Notes under the pieces: model-generated | Seen by the model: the letters and a program-made list of their open reading frames with translations, nothing else | The model's database searches: none | What the model was told of the DNA's origin: nothing | Shown: piece by piece, positions 48,150 to 60,397 of the stretch | Position numbering within the stretch: position 1 is the first letter of the stretch | How the letters are laid out: every line of letters starts with the position of its first letter | Position numbers and translations under genes: made by a program | Origin: Cricetomys ansorgei | Taxonomy: Eukaryota; Chordata; Mammalia; Rodentia; Nesomyidae | Direction: 5' to 3' | NCBI GenBank assembly: GCA_026225945.1 | Contig: JAMJFZ010000769.1 | Location: 1,612,501 to 1,676,500 of the forward strand | Length of the DNA stretch: 64,000 bases

Positions 48150-49150
48150 AAATGTTTATACTTCCACAAATGCTTATTAGGGACTTCTGTGCACAATGCG
48201 TTCTCAGTACTGGAGTACTTGTAGCAAACAAAAGAAAGCCTGCGAGTAGGAGCAATAAGGACACCAAATATTGTAGAAGCCATTAAAGAAAACACAGCAA
48301 AGTCAGAGAACCTCAAGAGCAACAGTTTGTTTTACAAAGGCTAATGATGAGAGAGCTTACCAATAAGAGGACATTGATGTGGACACACAAAGGAGTTCCC
48401 AAACCCAGCTATGTAAAAACTTGGGTGAAGAGAATTCTATGAAAAGAAAAAATGCAAGTTCAAAGGCTTTGAAATGCGACAGGGCCATGACTGGAATATT
48501 TGACAAGCAGCAAAAGGGCTACTGTCTATACAAGTAGATGAGTTGAGGACATGAACTAAGGAAAGTAAAAAGGAAGAAAAAGAGAAATTTCAGAGACACG
48601 GATTGCTTATGACTTTTTAGGTTTGGTGTGGACTTTGAGAAGACAATGTGATAGGATTTACTGTGGATTTGATGGTATGATTGCTGAGAGTAAGTTTAAT
48701 GTTGGGATAAATGTTTCAAGTTGGCATGCTAGGAGACAATAGTAGAGACATGGTTTGCATTTGGATAGGTTTCAGATAGCAGCACAGATGTGCAACTATG
48801 TATTAAGGTAAAGTCCTTGAAATGCAGGATACAAGGTAAAGTAGCAGTTCAGGATAATTATAAAGTCTGGACTGGGTAAATCACAGTAAATAAATTGCTG
48901 TTTATTGTGACGGGAAGATGGCTAGATTAGCAACTGGGATGCATACGGGTAGACAGATCAGGACTTTAGTTTTGTTCATATTAAACTGGATATATATCAT
49001 AGACATTAAAGCAGAGCTATTTAGTAAGCAGCTTGATAAATGAGTCTGGGTTGCAGCAATGACATCAGGACCAGAGATATAAATTTGGGAGTCATTAGCA
49101 TTTCAGAGAATATTTAAAGCCATGGACTGGATGAGATCACTGGGGAGTGA
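48150..49150 (+). repeat. Ancient mammalian interspersed repeat (family uncertain), third copy
   Basis: AATGCGTTCTCAGTACTGGA, TTGAAATGCGACAGGGCCAT, TAGTTTTGTTCATATTAAAC, GACCAGAGATATAAATTTGG, GAGTCATTAGCATTTCAGAG and AGCCATGGACTGGATGAGAT follow the consensus order whose end reads 'ttgggagtcatcagcat ... aagccatgggactggatgagatcacc'. The end of the element is near 49150. Confidence 0.55.
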
Positions 49151-49920
49151 GGGCCCCAGTCTGGGGTTGAACTTCCCTCCTCTCAAACGCTGACAAAGAT
49201 ACAAACAAATCAGAGAAATAGCAACGATTACTGCTCAGCTGCTACACTGCAATGCCAGGCAGCTGCAATGCCCCTGGGTAAATACCCAAAGTAGCTAGTA
49301 CTTATCTTTTTTTTTTTAATTCAAGAATCAATCTTTCTGACAGCAGTTGAAATGCACAGCAAGGCAGCATTCCGCATGAGTAAAAATAATGCCTGTGCTA
49401 TCTGGTAGCATATCGCCAACCTCCATCACACCAGCTGTAGCCACACTGATGCATCATCAGCTTCATTTCTCTTCATTGAACAGCTGGACTAGAGATCAAG
49501 CGAGGGCTAAAAAGACACCAGGGGCTGAGCCGGCTGTCCAAAATCTTTCTGCTACCTGAATGTCTATCTGTGTTCATGCAAGCCAACAAAATACCTGACA
49601 CCTGTAATGTGGCTCCTGTTCCCAAACCCTAGCAACTTCTGCTGCAAAACTTATGATTTTAGAATAAAGTACTTAAATGTTAGCTTGTTGAATTGTCTTT
49701 AAGGGGGCAGCTTTGACAACAAGCATAAGCAGCTAACCAGTCAGGTTATGTTATTGTGGGCGAATATGAATGAAATCAACTTGTTTTTCTGCTTATCAAC
49801 AAGTACATGTGACATGCTTCATGCTGCCAAACTGGCAAGTGTTCCCCAATGCTATTCCTGCCCTTTCTAACTACTTAAGCCTCAAAACCATGCAGGGACT
49901 GTGCATTACAAGCTATGATG
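49151..49920. other. Unique-looking intron, candidate noncoding conserved stretch
   Basis: About 770 bp of balanced composition without a recognisable repeat except a T run at 49310-49318. It has CAGCTG-type E-boxes and GATGCATCATCAGC. It lies between the ancient repeat and a B1. Function is inferred from appearance only. Confidence 0.3.
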
Positions 49921-50012
49921 TTTTCCTTCCTTCCTTCCTTCCTTCCTTCCTTCCTTCCTTCCTTCCTTCCTTCCTTCCTTCCTTTCTTCCTTCCTTCCTT
50001 TCTTTCCTCCTC
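49921..50012. repeat. (TTCC)n microsatellite
   Basis: About 20 TTCC units with a few TTTC units at the right end, directly next to the reversed tail of a B1. Confidence 0.95.
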
Positions 50013-50027
50013 ATTCTCCTCCTCTTT

Positions 50028-50172
50028 TGATTTTTCAAGACAGGGTCTCTCTGTGTAGCCTTGACTGTCCTGGAACTCACTTTGAGGATTGTGCTGGCCT
50101 TGAACTCAAAGAAATCTGCTTGTCTCTGGCTCCCTGTGCTGGGATTAAAGGTGTGGACCACTGCGGCCTGGC
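50028..50172 (-). mobile_element. B1 SINE, reverse orientation
   Basis: TTTTCAAGACAGGGTCTCTC, TGTGTAGCCTTGACTGTCCT, GGAACTCACTTTGAGGATTG, CTGGCCTTGAACTCAAAGAA and GTGCTGGGATTAAAGGTGTG are a full-length reversed B1. The TTCC array on its left is probably its expanded A-tail. Confidence 0.85.
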
Positions 50173-50339
50173 AATAATTCATTTTAAAAGAAATTCTGAA
50201 AAGTCATGCTACCATCAGCACTTTCTGCTGTATGTGTTTTTGAAAGTTTACCTGAAGCAACAATTTTAAAATTTCACTATACTTTCTCAGATTTAACTGT
50301 GAAACTCATACAATTAGGAAGCAGGTCCTTAACAAAATA

Positions 50340-50540
50340 CACTAGGGCTATCGAGATAACTCACTGGCTGAAGAGTTTATCACTCAACTTTAAGGATATG
50401 AGTTTAATCCCTAGAACCCAGGAAGAAGATGAGAATCACCTCCAGAAAGTTCTCCTCTGACCTCCACATGCAAGCTGAGTTATGAACACATACATACACA
50501 CACCATACATACATATATGTAACAATAACTTTTTGAAAAA
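50340..50540 (+). mobile_element. B3-type tRNA-derived SINE
   Basis: GGGCTATCGAGATAACTCAC (head), GATATGAGTTTAATCCCTAG (B-box side), TTCTCCTCTGACCTCCACAT and a CA/TA-rich tail are in B3 order. Confidence 0.7.
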
Positions 50541-51492
50541 GAAAAGAAAATACACTTTATTGTCTCAAATGAATGTTAGCTAGCAATCTAGGCAGCCATT
50601 TAAAGCTCAGATTTCTGCCCAAAGTCTGAAAAAGCAGAGCATACTTCAAAGAATCAAAAAGATTTTTGAAAATTGAAAACTATTCTTAAGAACTGCATTT
50701 CATTTTCATGAGGAAAACTATCCTTTTCATATAGGTAGCAGATAAAAGAGACATTTCTCACAAGTTAGCCTTAAAACTTTAATTTAGTATCTTGTGTGTA
50801 TATGAACAAATACTTTGATATCCTCCTTTATTAACAATTCATTTGATAAAAAAATGACACAGTGCATTAAATTCATACTGAGGGCCAAAGAAACTCATAC
50901 ATGCTCCTATATAGACACCATATGAATTTGAAAAGTATTAATTTATGAGTTGGGCATTGTTCAACTGAAAAAAATTGATTACTGCAAACAAATAATAGCA
51001 TATGTTTTATTTATGAGAGTGGAAAAACTGAAGCCATGAAACATGAAAAAAAAGCAACCTCCAAACAAATGACATATTTTCTTAAAGCTTTGCTTAATAA
51101 CCAGACTCTAAATGAGCAGAAGGTAATGGAAATGCAGTTATGAACCAAGTAGACATTCAAAAAATGTTAATTGCTGTTGACAGACAGAAGTTAACATTAC
51201 TAGAGTGGCAAATAGAGCCAACATGACACAGCAGAGCTACAGAAAAACACCACAGTTCATTCAACAGTCTAGAACTCAGCGTTAACACAAAGAATAAATA
51301 TTTATGAGTATGTAAATTGAAAGAGAGCCCTTTGACCAGCAAGCTAAACTAGGTTTGGTTTGCTAATTAGAATCTGGAACATCATCAATACACAGAAACT
51401 ATACAAACATAATGCACTATTATTTCATTTTTTATTGGTGATGTATTCCAAAATCATGTTGTTTAGGTCCATGGTGAAAACAAAAGCATAGA
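50541..51492. other. Unclassified AT-rich intron
   Basis: Nothing recognised. Confidence 0.45.
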
Positions 51493-51543
51493 AAATTTAA
51501 ATTTAAATTTTAAATTAATTTAAATTAATTTAATTTAAAATTT
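51493..51543. repeat. A/T-only tract with self-complementary units
   Basis: About 50 bases made only of A and T, built from AAATTTAAATTT and TTAAATTAATTT units, each nearly palindromic. Confidence 0.85.
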
Positions 51544-51577
51544 AACATTTCTATTATTTCTCTTAAAAAATGCAAGT

Positions 51578-51916
51578 GTGTGTTATTTTTATTTTTGCTA
51601 TGATAAAATACCATGACCAAAAGCAACTGACAGAAGTGATTGTGCGGAAAAGCCCATAACAAGAAAGGCATGGCAACAGGCATCCAGAGCAGAAGTTGAG
51701 AGGTCATATGTCAACCACATAAAAGAAACAGAGAGAATCAACTGTAAGTGGGACAAGTCTATAACTGTCAAAATACCACTCCTAGTGACCCATTTCCTCC
51801 AGCAAGTATCTCATCCTAAAAGTTCCATAGCTTCTCCCAAACAGTGCGACTACCTGGGAACCATGTGTTTAAATACACACATCTATAGGGGAACGTTTCT
51901 CATTCAAACCACCTCA
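51578..51916 (-). mobile_element. ORR1-like MaLR solo LTR, reverse orientation
   Basis: In + orientation: TGCTATGATAAAATACCATG, ACCAAAAGCAACTGACAGAA, CTCCCAAACAGTGCGACTAC and CATTCAAACCACCTCA. CAAGT precedes (51573-51577) and follows it (51917-51921). That placement depends on a one-base shift at the left end. Confidence 0.8.
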
Positions 51917-53077
51917 CAAGTGTTTCTGTGTAAGACATCATGTTCTTTAGAGTGAGCTTTATAATTTCGTATTGGTTGTTTACTATGAACTAGATATCTG
52001 GTCCAGTATGATGCAGAAATACAAAAGGGAATATGATACTTCTTTCAATGAGTACTTTTTTTTCAAAATTCACTGAGACTAACATAACATTGCCAGCAGA
52101 GCTACCATGACAGAGGAGTACAGAAATGACACTAGGAAGACTTTGTGCAACTGTAGTAATTTCAGTTATAGTTCAGGAAATAAAAATCACCAAACATAAA
52201 AAGACAACGTTTAAAATTCCCCTGAATCTCTCCAAATTGAGATATGTCAACGTCAAAATTGATCATATTTCTTTAGAACTATTTTTACAGAAGCAAAACA
52301 TTACTATGAGAACAGAACTTAAACTATAATCAGATCCTCCATTCCAAATTGACAATATTATATATCTTTTTTTTGTCATACTATTGAGTGGAAATGAAAA
52401 TTTCCATTCTGGTGTTTATCTCCCAAATTTGTATGTATGATTTATAATAAATACATTTTCTGGGTAAGAGTTCAACATTATAATGTGGTTTAATTTTAGT
52501 TTTCTGTCTTAGTGACTGCACTTGTTGTCTAGGCTATTGCATTTTAAATTGGGTGTTTGAAGGACTAATGAATGATAATGAGTATGAAGAAAGGTCTTTT
52601 AAGGGAAGAATTCTTTAAAAGACAGAAATATGTCAAGTTTTTCAGAGAATTTGAAGGGCTTGGTTTTCTGAGAATATCATTCTAATATATATTTTTTCCT
52701 ACTCAGTTTTTCATTGAAAAGTGTTTACCCATTCATCTTCCTATTTTCTTTATTACTTCTTTGTTCCTCTCTGTACATTTTCTCTTTAGTTACTTTTTAA
52801 AAAACCAATGAGACCTTGATTTCTGGATCTTAATACTTTCTTGCCAGTTTAATTACTAAAGTTACCAGGACTTTGCTGGGATAGTGAACTTATTAGATAT
52901 ATTCTTGAGAAATTTAGTCTTTCATATAAACTGAGTATTAATTTTAATATATATACAGTTATAAGTAGAAAACAGTATATTTCCTTCAAAATTGATATTT
53001 GACATTTCTGAAGTGTTGCTTTTGATGTTACCGATGGTATTCTGACTTACATCACATTTGTATTTGTTCTTCATTTT
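51917..53077. other. Unclassified AT-rich intron
   Basis: Nothing recognised. Confidence 0.45.
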
Positions 53078-53296
53078 AGAAAGCTTTTAGAAGCTGGGCC
53101 GTGATTGTGCATGCCTTTAATCCCAGCATTCGGGAGGCAGAGGGAAGCAGATCTTTGTGAGTTTCAGGCCTGGCTGTTCTACAGAGTGAGTTCCAGGACA
53201 GCCAGAGTCACAATATAGAAACTGTGTCTTGGGGGATAAAAAAAAAAAAAAAAGAACAGAAAAAAAAGAAAAAAGAAAACAGAAAGAAAGCTTTTA
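53078..53296 (+). mobile_element. B1 SINE with target duplication
   Basis: The body at about 53093-53245 has GTGCATGCCTTTAATCCCAG, ATCTTTGTGAGTTTCAGGCC and CTACAGAGTGAGTTCCAGGA, followed by an A-rich tail with G interruptions. AGAAAGCTTTTA at 53078-53089 and 53285-53296 is a perfect 12-bp target duplication. Confidence 0.9.
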
Positions 53297-53560
53297 TACT
53301 CTTAACACTCACTTGAAATTTTCTGAAAAATATGACATGATGATCAGTTTTTGAATCTTAAAAATGTAGAAAAGTATACTTACTAATTAAGGAGAACTCT
53401 TTGTATTGTTTATGTGAAAATTTCTTACCTATATTTCTCTATTTTTCACTTCTTTAAAATCCCTTTTAACTAGAACTCCTGTATTGATTTTCCTTCGAAA
53501 CAAATTCTAATCTCTTTGATTTGTTTTAATTTTTTGTAGATCTGTAGTATAGTTTTATCA
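53297..53560. other. Unclassified AT-rich intron
   Basis: Nothing recognised. Confidence 0.4.
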
Positions 53561-53920
53561 TGCTTACATTTTTATGGCTGTAATAAGACCATGGGCAAGG
53601 CAATTTATAGAAGGGATGTTGGTGTTTATGGTTTTAGAGGGTGGGTCTATAACCATCGTGCTGGGGAACATTGCAGAATTCAGATAGGCCTAGTTATGGA
53701 GCAATAGCTGAGAGCTACATCTTGATCCATAAGCAGGAGGCAGAGAGAGCCAATGTGGAATTGCTTTTTCAGACATTTGAAACCTTAAACCACCCATCCA
53801 CAGTGACATACCTCCTCTAACAATGCTGCACTTCATATCCTTCCTAACAGTTCCACTGACTGGGGTCCAAGTATTCAAATGTAAGACTCTATGGGGGCTA
53901 TTCTCCTTTAAATTATCACA
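53561..53920 (-). mobile_element. MaLR LTR, reverse orientation, diverged
   Basis: In + orientation: TTTTTATGGCTGTAATAAGA, CCACAGTGACATACCTCCTC, CTGGGGTCCAAGTATTCAAA and CTCTATGGGGGCTATTCTCC, ending in a degraded AATTATCACA. It is the reversed ORR1-like LTR pattern. The minus-strand open frame at 53690-53878 lies inside it. Confidence 0.7.
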
Positions 53921-54579
53921 GTATTTAAATCTCTCTAGTGTTATTATTAACTCTGTGAATGTTTATTTTTAGACAATCTGTTATAGTTTTGTTACTCAAG
54001 TACAGTTACTTTTTTGTAGTGTTATTTTCCTGTCTAATCTTTGTTTCCTCATTGTTGTCTTTCTGTTGGCTTCTTAAAAATGTTTATCTCCATATCTTAT
54101 ATAAGTGAAATATCACAAAGTTGGAAAACATCTTTAAAAAGACAAGATTATTTCCAGATGTATTTTAGTGTATGTGATAAGAAAGTACCAATCGTCATAT
54201 ATTTTGGAATTTTTTAATTTTTTGACATGAAAATATATAACTGTATCATTCCATCAGCACTTTTCCTCCTTCTAAATCCTCCTTGTACTCCTCTTTCTCA
54301 CATCTTTTAACTATTCTTTCTATTTTAAGTCTCACCCTTTATCTATAGATGCAGAACTACCTATTTTCTTCAAATCCTGCAATTTCTTGAGATTTCAATT
54401 TAACACCAAATTTATTTGATGCATTTAGCTATATCAAAAATATTACTCTTCATCTTTCAAAATCATGAAGCTATCACTTGTCTGCTTTATAATATTTTCA
54501 TAGTATTATTTATATTATATATTTTTATGTTTCTATTACTATGACTCATGCTGAGTTTGAAGAATGAACCAAGTAGTGA
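53921..54579. other. Unclassified AT-rich intron
   Basis: The part at 54195-54300 (TTGACATGAAAATATATAAC and CATTCCATCAGCACTTTTCC) may be a reversed L1 3' end, but it is too diverged to call. Confidence 0.4.
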
Positions 54580-54850
54580 ATTTAACGGTACCCAACCCAA
54601 ATTAAGTATGTTACCTGGGAACCTATGAATGGGAAAAAAAGGTACTGTTAGAAATGTAATTAAGTTACACAAAAGAAGCTTGATTCTCCATGTGGGCCCT
54701 GAGTTTAATAATGTCCTCATCAAAGAGAGAAGAAACACAAAGGAATAAATTAAGTGAAGAAGGAAACAGAAATTGGATTGATTTGTCTGTTAGTCCATGA
54801 ACTCCAAGAAAACTGGGAGACATCAGAATCTAATATGAGAGAAGAGACAT
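54580..54850 (+). mobile_element. Possible old LTR or DNA repeat (family unknown)
   Basis: TACCCAACCCAAATTAAGTA, GAAATGTAATTAAGTTACAC, CATGTGGGCCCTGAGTTTAA and TAATGTCCTCATCAAAGAGA resemble a mammalian repeat with the pattern 'agatgtaattaagtt ... gggtgggccctaaatccaat ... gtgtccttataagaga'. Weak similarity. Confidence 0.3.
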
Positions 54851-56084
54851 CAAACAGATTGACTTGGAGCCTCTATAATAAAAAATCTACAAAATATATT
54901 AAATTCAGACCTCTTGCCTTCATCTACTTCAGAGAAAAAATTGCAGTGATGCTGTTGTCTTGCTTCTCTTGAAATTTTGCTGAGCCTCTTAGGGTGCAAT
55001 GAATGGTGCCAATTAAAACTATAAAGCTAAACTGAAAAACAAACTTCTTATATATTCTATAATAGTGTTCAGTTTTTTGGTGACATTCTTTTAATATATA
55101 ACATGACTTAATATATAACTTTAATATATATATTATATATAATATTATATATAATATATAACACAACTTTAATATATAACACAAAAGTTAAAAAGATGCA
55201 TAATCTCAACTTTGCAACATTAATACATTTTGTATTTTCTATTTTGTCTCTGTAGAACTTCTCTGTCACTGACAACTTAATTTTTATCTGAAGAATTTAT
55301 TGAAAATTTTAAATGAATTATTTAAAAATTCTTCATTTCTGACATAGTTCTTTGATTCATGCCAGTTAGTTAAGATATAGGATATTTCATTTCTTCTATT
55401 CAGAGACATATGCCAGGTCTAAGAAGTAAATAATGTTCTTAAATAATTGTTCTTAAGGACTTTCAAATTTTAGTTTCTGAAGCTTTGAAAAAGGCATCAA
55501 ATATTTAATTGAAATAATAAATGAAATTGAATTATTTTCTCCTAAGCTTCTCTAGAGAAAGAGAAATAAAAGTTGTTACCAGAAAGCTAAGAAACAGTTC
55601 AGAATTTTCTTATACACTTTGATAACAGAGATGGAGAAATAAATAAATAAATGAGGTTGGTACTGACCAGGAAACCTTCTCTCATAGTACTGCAATATTA
55701 TACAGCTGAGGTGACAGATCAACAAATCTTACTCAGCTGTGAAACCAGGAAACTACAGTAATGATCAGTGTGTGAATATGGATGCAGAATAGACACAAAT
55801 GCTATCAAAGTAACCAACTATTTTCTGTTTGGGTTTAAAGACTACTCTGGTCAAGAAATCATGGTTGGGGAGCTCATAGGCTTTGGTGGGGGAGGAATCC
55901 ATTATTTTTATTTTTATAAATGGATACACTATCATACTTCCCATTACATTTATGTCTCTCTAACCACAGATTAGTGCAAACTTCATCAGAGAAGTTTCTT
56001 TGGGTTTTTTTTTTTGTTATTGTTGTTATTGTTTTTTGGAAGGTGGTTAAGATATAAATGCGCAATTGATTAAATTGCAAAAAA
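54851..56084. other. Unclassified intron with TA-rich tract
   Basis: TATATAA-type units at 55093-55170 and otherwise no named repeat. Short open frames here have no motif. Confidence 0.5.
55093..55178. repeat. TA-rich (TTTAATATATAAC)n-like tract
   Basis: Repeats of TTTAATATATAAC and TTATATATAATATTATATAT. Low complexity. Confidence 0.8.
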
Positions 56085-56815
56085 TAAATGTCGGTGAAAT
56101 CCTTAACCGCAAATGGGGCATTTTTGCCTCCCCTTAAGGTTCAGAAACAATCAAGTTCCAAGGGGTCAAAATAGTTCTAAGAATCAGGATTCTTAGAAGA
56201 CCATAATGAGACAGTGTCTCTGAACATGACAGGACTACTGAATTCATATGACTTGCACAAGATCAGGCTACTCAACATTCTAATATGGTGGGGGAGGGCT
56301 TACAAGTTCACAACCCCTAACTGAAGAGGTATTGACAGTTAATGACTTTTAGGGAAGTGCAAGTTTACTTTCTTTAAGAGTGTGGCTTCTGGTGGGTTGA
56401 CCACCCAAGCTCACTGGATTGCCCCACACCTATGAATATATCACCAACACAAATTGGACTTGGTGGGTTATTAAAAAAAATGAGAGAGAGAGAGAGAGAG
56501 AGCGCCAGGTGGTGGTTTCACATGCCTTTAATCCCAGCACTCAGGAGACAAAGGCAGGTGGATCTCTCTGAGTTTGAGGCCAGCCTGGACTACAGAGTGA
56601 GTCTGAAGACAGAGTAACAGCAGAGAAAATCTGCCTTGAAGAACCAAAAATGAAATAAAAAGAAAATAAGAGAGAACGTGAAGTTCATAGATGGTAAGAA
56701 GTTGTTGAATTGGTCTTGCAGGAGTTAGGGAAAGTGTAGGGAGGTAAATATAAACAAAATACATTGTGTGAAATTCTCAAAGAATTAATAAATATATCGT
56801 ATTAAAAAGAAAAAA
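56085..56815 (+). mobile_element. L1 3' UTR interrupted by a B1
   Basis: GAGACAGTGTCTCTGAACAT, GGGGGAGGGCTTACAAGTTC, AGAGGTATTGACAGTTAATG, TTGCCCCACACCTATGAATA and AATTGGACTTGGTGGGTTAT are L1 3' UTR. After the B1, GGAGTTAGGGAAAGTGTAGG, AAACAAAATACATTGTGTGA and AATTCTCAAAGAATTAATAA complete it to the poly-A end. It lies antisense to IL1RAPL1. The same 3' UTR type is at 1.97-2.55 kb. Confidence 0.85.
56477..56674 (+). mobile_element. B1 SINE inside an L1 3' UTR, with target duplication and GA array
   Basis: The body at about 56503-56662 has CGCCAGGTGGTGGTTTCACA, GCCTTTAATCCCAGCACTCA and GAGGCCAGCCTGGACTACAG, then an A-rich tail. AAAATGAGAGAG (56477-56488) and AAAATAAGAGAG (56663-56674) are the target duplication. 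The left copy has grown into a GA microsatellite (56482-56502) next to the SINE start. Confidence 0.85.
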
Positions 56816-58380
56816 AAGCAATTGTATTCAAGATTTAATTCCTTCTCTTTGTATGTCTTAAATAAAGTTAAAGATTAATTATCATTACTTTTACTCAACA
56901 AACTTGTATTGAGCCCAACATTCAAAATTTTAAAAAAGTCAAGAATACAGAAAGAAACTGATTTATGAAACAAAGTGAAAATGTCATAATAGAGGTATAG
57001 ACAGAGTACTATGGGAGCTTAGAGGAATTCCTTAGTATTTCTTGGGTATCATCACAACCATAAGAATACAAATGTGCTCTTAAATTTGACTCTTCCTTTC
57101 TTCTACTGTGCAATTCTTAAACTCATTTCTTGTAATTTTCAGAACTCATTCCACTGATTATATACTGGAAAAAAATGAGCCTTTACTGTCAGGAGTACAC
57201 TATGAATCAGATAATTGATAGTTCCTTATCAGAACACCAGGAACATCAGTGTCAGGTACTTACTAACACTTTGATATAATCCAAGAAAACACAAGTTAGA
57301 AAAACACTTTTTTTTTTGTGGCAACTCAATTTAGTGAACATGCATCATTTTGTGAATTAGCTTAAAGAAGCTTTGCTCTTTATAAACTATTGGTAACAAG
57401 GTTTAAAAAAAGTTTCTCAACATATGCCTTCTTTATCAACATCAAAACCAACAAAACATTCTTACCAATAGAAGCATTCTGACTCAAAGTTAAGAAAGGA
57501 AGTCTTATCAGTGTTACCTCAGGAATGAGTCACACTGTGGTTAAAGTACCATTTTGTTCCCTGTAAAGACAAAACATTAAACAGTACCATGGCAACTAAA
57601 TGTGCAGCTCCTCTTGTACTCAGATAAATGGTTCACGCATTACTCAGAAACCTTGAAATTTTACAAAAGTGTAATTTTTCCTTATGTCCTTGACACTTTT
57701 TTTTTTGAAAGAAAATGCTTGAAATATTACAGGAGACTACTTTACACTGCTCCTCTAAATGCATATAACCAAGTGCAGTGCTTTCCTGGATAATTCTGGA
57801 TAGAAATGGGCATTTCATGTCTTTAGGCTCATTTACCTGCTCTCGATCCCATCTGAGGTAGATAGAGTGACAACAGTCTGGGAAAACATGTAAGGACACC
57901 TCCACAATCACACTATGATAAATAGGACTTTACTCATTTGTTGGGCATTCATTATGAAATCACACAACATCCCTGGGATAAAATTATTTTTCACATTGAG
58001 TACAAAAAGAGAGTTGGCTGAATAGATTAATATTCAAAACACTTTTGCATATACTACATGCCTTTCTAGAAATAAAGGTAACTGAAGAATTTTAATTGAT
58101 TTCAAATGTTAATTTGAACCACAAACCCAAGTGGTCCTCCCACATAAGAGATAAATATGAATATCAAAAAGGAGAAATAATTAAATTAATTAACAATCAG
58201 CTTTCTGGTAAAAAAAAATCTTTCCATAGTCAATATTAAACTGTTTTGTTTGAATTAGCCACAAGGTATGCTCGTATGTTATTTTTACAGAACTGTCTCT
58301 CTGTTTCTACCATTTCTTCATAGGTTTGTTTTCAAATTTCAAAATTATATTTCAAAATTACTTTCTAATTTTGGAAGCTT

Positions 58381-58383
<3 letters not shown>
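56816..58383. other. Unclassified intron
   Basis: About 1.5 kb without named repeats. The open frames at 57602-57793 and 57633-57911 have no motif. Confidence 0.45.
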
Positions 58384-58424
<41 letters not shown>

Positions 58425-58433
58425 TATATATAT
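58384..58433. repeat. (TA)n microsatellite
   Basis: About 24 TA units with one AG interruption. It could extrude as a cruciform. Confidence 0.95.
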
Positions 58434-60397
58434 TAGACTAAACAATCATCTTCATGTATTTACTCTACTTAATGCTATTGTCTGGATCAAAGGAGTAATA
58501 CAAAATTATTAAAAAGTGATTTAGTATATACAAATAAATTATTCTTTAGTTGCTCTCTAGGGAACAAATTCCATTTAATAAATTTAATATGACACTTTGT
58601 AAAAACTAGTTATACACATGTTTATTTACTTCCTATAATTTTTAGAATGCATATAGAAACAATTTTAGGATGTGTATCAAATGTGTAAAGAAACTTCAAT
58701 TTGTTCTTTTAATTCTATGTTATATAAACTTATTTGAAAAAAAGGTGAAATGAGAACTTTCTAAGTACATTGTGGTTATCACACAAAACTCAGGCTCAAG
58801 GGCATAGCTGAGTGAGAGGGTGAAATGGCGACGTTGGTTCAAATACAATGAGAAACCATATGTTACTATTCATATCTCAACTCTGTCTTCCTCTTTCTGT
58901 ACAATTGTCTCATTCTTTCTTTCCCTCTGCAGAGTTTTTTTTCTATTTTTAAAACCACATGTCAGAAAATAGCTCATGCTAACAGCTTGTAAGTTTGCAT
59001 GATTTCGATCTAAAAACTCAGACCATAATGGAAGAACATTTTTCACTTCCAGTTCTGAAGCTCTGAGAATGGACTTGGACTAACTATGCACATATTAGGA
59101 ACCTACCTCTGCCATCCTCCCTGAATGGTCAAGGAATAATCACCCTCGAAAAGTATGCTTCCTTGACTATAAGCACTTGGAAGGAAGAGGGGGAAGAAAA
59201 AATCATTTTCCACAGGCATGGGCGTAATTGCAGAGAACTTTGTGAAGAATAAACCTGGTGAATTGTGCCTGCCAATAACATTGACACCTTTGCAACCATG
59301 TCTTATTATAGAATAATAAAATATCAAAAATTTAAGACTCTGTTAGGGGGAAAATGTATCTCAGTATGAATAATCTCTCAATTCAGTGAGGAAAAATAAT
59401 GGATGCAATGGCAGCAGAAATTTAACACTTGAGAAACAGCTGTTTGACCCAATTTTTTCTGCTCTGTATTTAAAAACAATTTTTCCTCATTATGTAATGA
59501 TGTGTGCTATGAGAGGGTTTTCTGATTATTCCTTTCACGTAAATGCTAAATCTGTGATATATCTTATATGGGAGTAAGGCTGAAAAATATGGTTGCTTGG
59601 ACATACAATATTGACTAAATTTTTTAGGTTATAGCAACTAATGCAAGTTGCTTTTTCCAAAGTGGTTATAATGGGGATAGTTCACACATTAGGGGTAGCA
59701 TGACCATAAAATCTTTCACTTTGTCCTTTCAAATCAGATGTTATGATCATCGCAAAGATAACTCTCTTACCCATCCAATGATAAAAAACAAAAGTCATGC
59801 TGTAATCATTCTATAACTGATTAACTTTCACTGGTATTGATTTTAGAAGGCTTTTTTCCCATCCAGAAACTATTTGACCTTCAAAGAGAATGCTATCACT
59901 TATATAAATGACATTTTCCATAAAATAGTTTTAAAGGAATACTCCAAGCAAGGACACTGATCCAAGTGGAAAATATTACACTCAGAAATATACAATTATA
60001 TAATTTAAATTTAATCCAATTTTTACTTTAGCTTTAATTTTGTTTATTTTATCTTTAAACCTAAAGTTCAATAATAAGGAGATATTTGCAAGGAGTCCAT
60101 TATAATCTAGAAAATTATTATATTATTGTCTAAATTTCATTAATTATACTCAATATTGTGATGAGAACAAGGTAGTTTTGCTCAATGTATTTAAAGTTAA
60201 ATATAGTAAAAAAACACACCATGCATATTCACTCAAATTAGCACAATCCAATTTACATAAGTTATTAATCAGATGGAATTATTTATATTTTCTTAAAATA
60301 GTATCCATCTTATAAGTTATAGGAAATAACAGCAGAATTTTTTAAAATTTACTTCTGGAAATTGGACTAAGCCAATGGATGCTTTGATGACAGTAGT
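58434..60397. other. Unclassified intron
   Basis: A tRNA-like SINE remnant may lie at 58798-58850. Otherwise no named repeat or gene signal. Confidence 0.45.
58798..58852 (+). mobile_element. Possible ID-like tRNA-derived SINE remnant
   Basis: GGGCATAGCTGAGTGAGAGG resembles an A-box region and TTGGTTCAAATAC resembles a B-box about 25 bases further on. No A-tail and no cloverleaf are visible. Confidence 0.3.

Noticed and set aside
58798..58852. tRNA gene
   Set aside because: A-box and B-box-like words are present, but no cloverleaf, no terminator T run at the right distance and poor B-box match. At best a SINE remnant.
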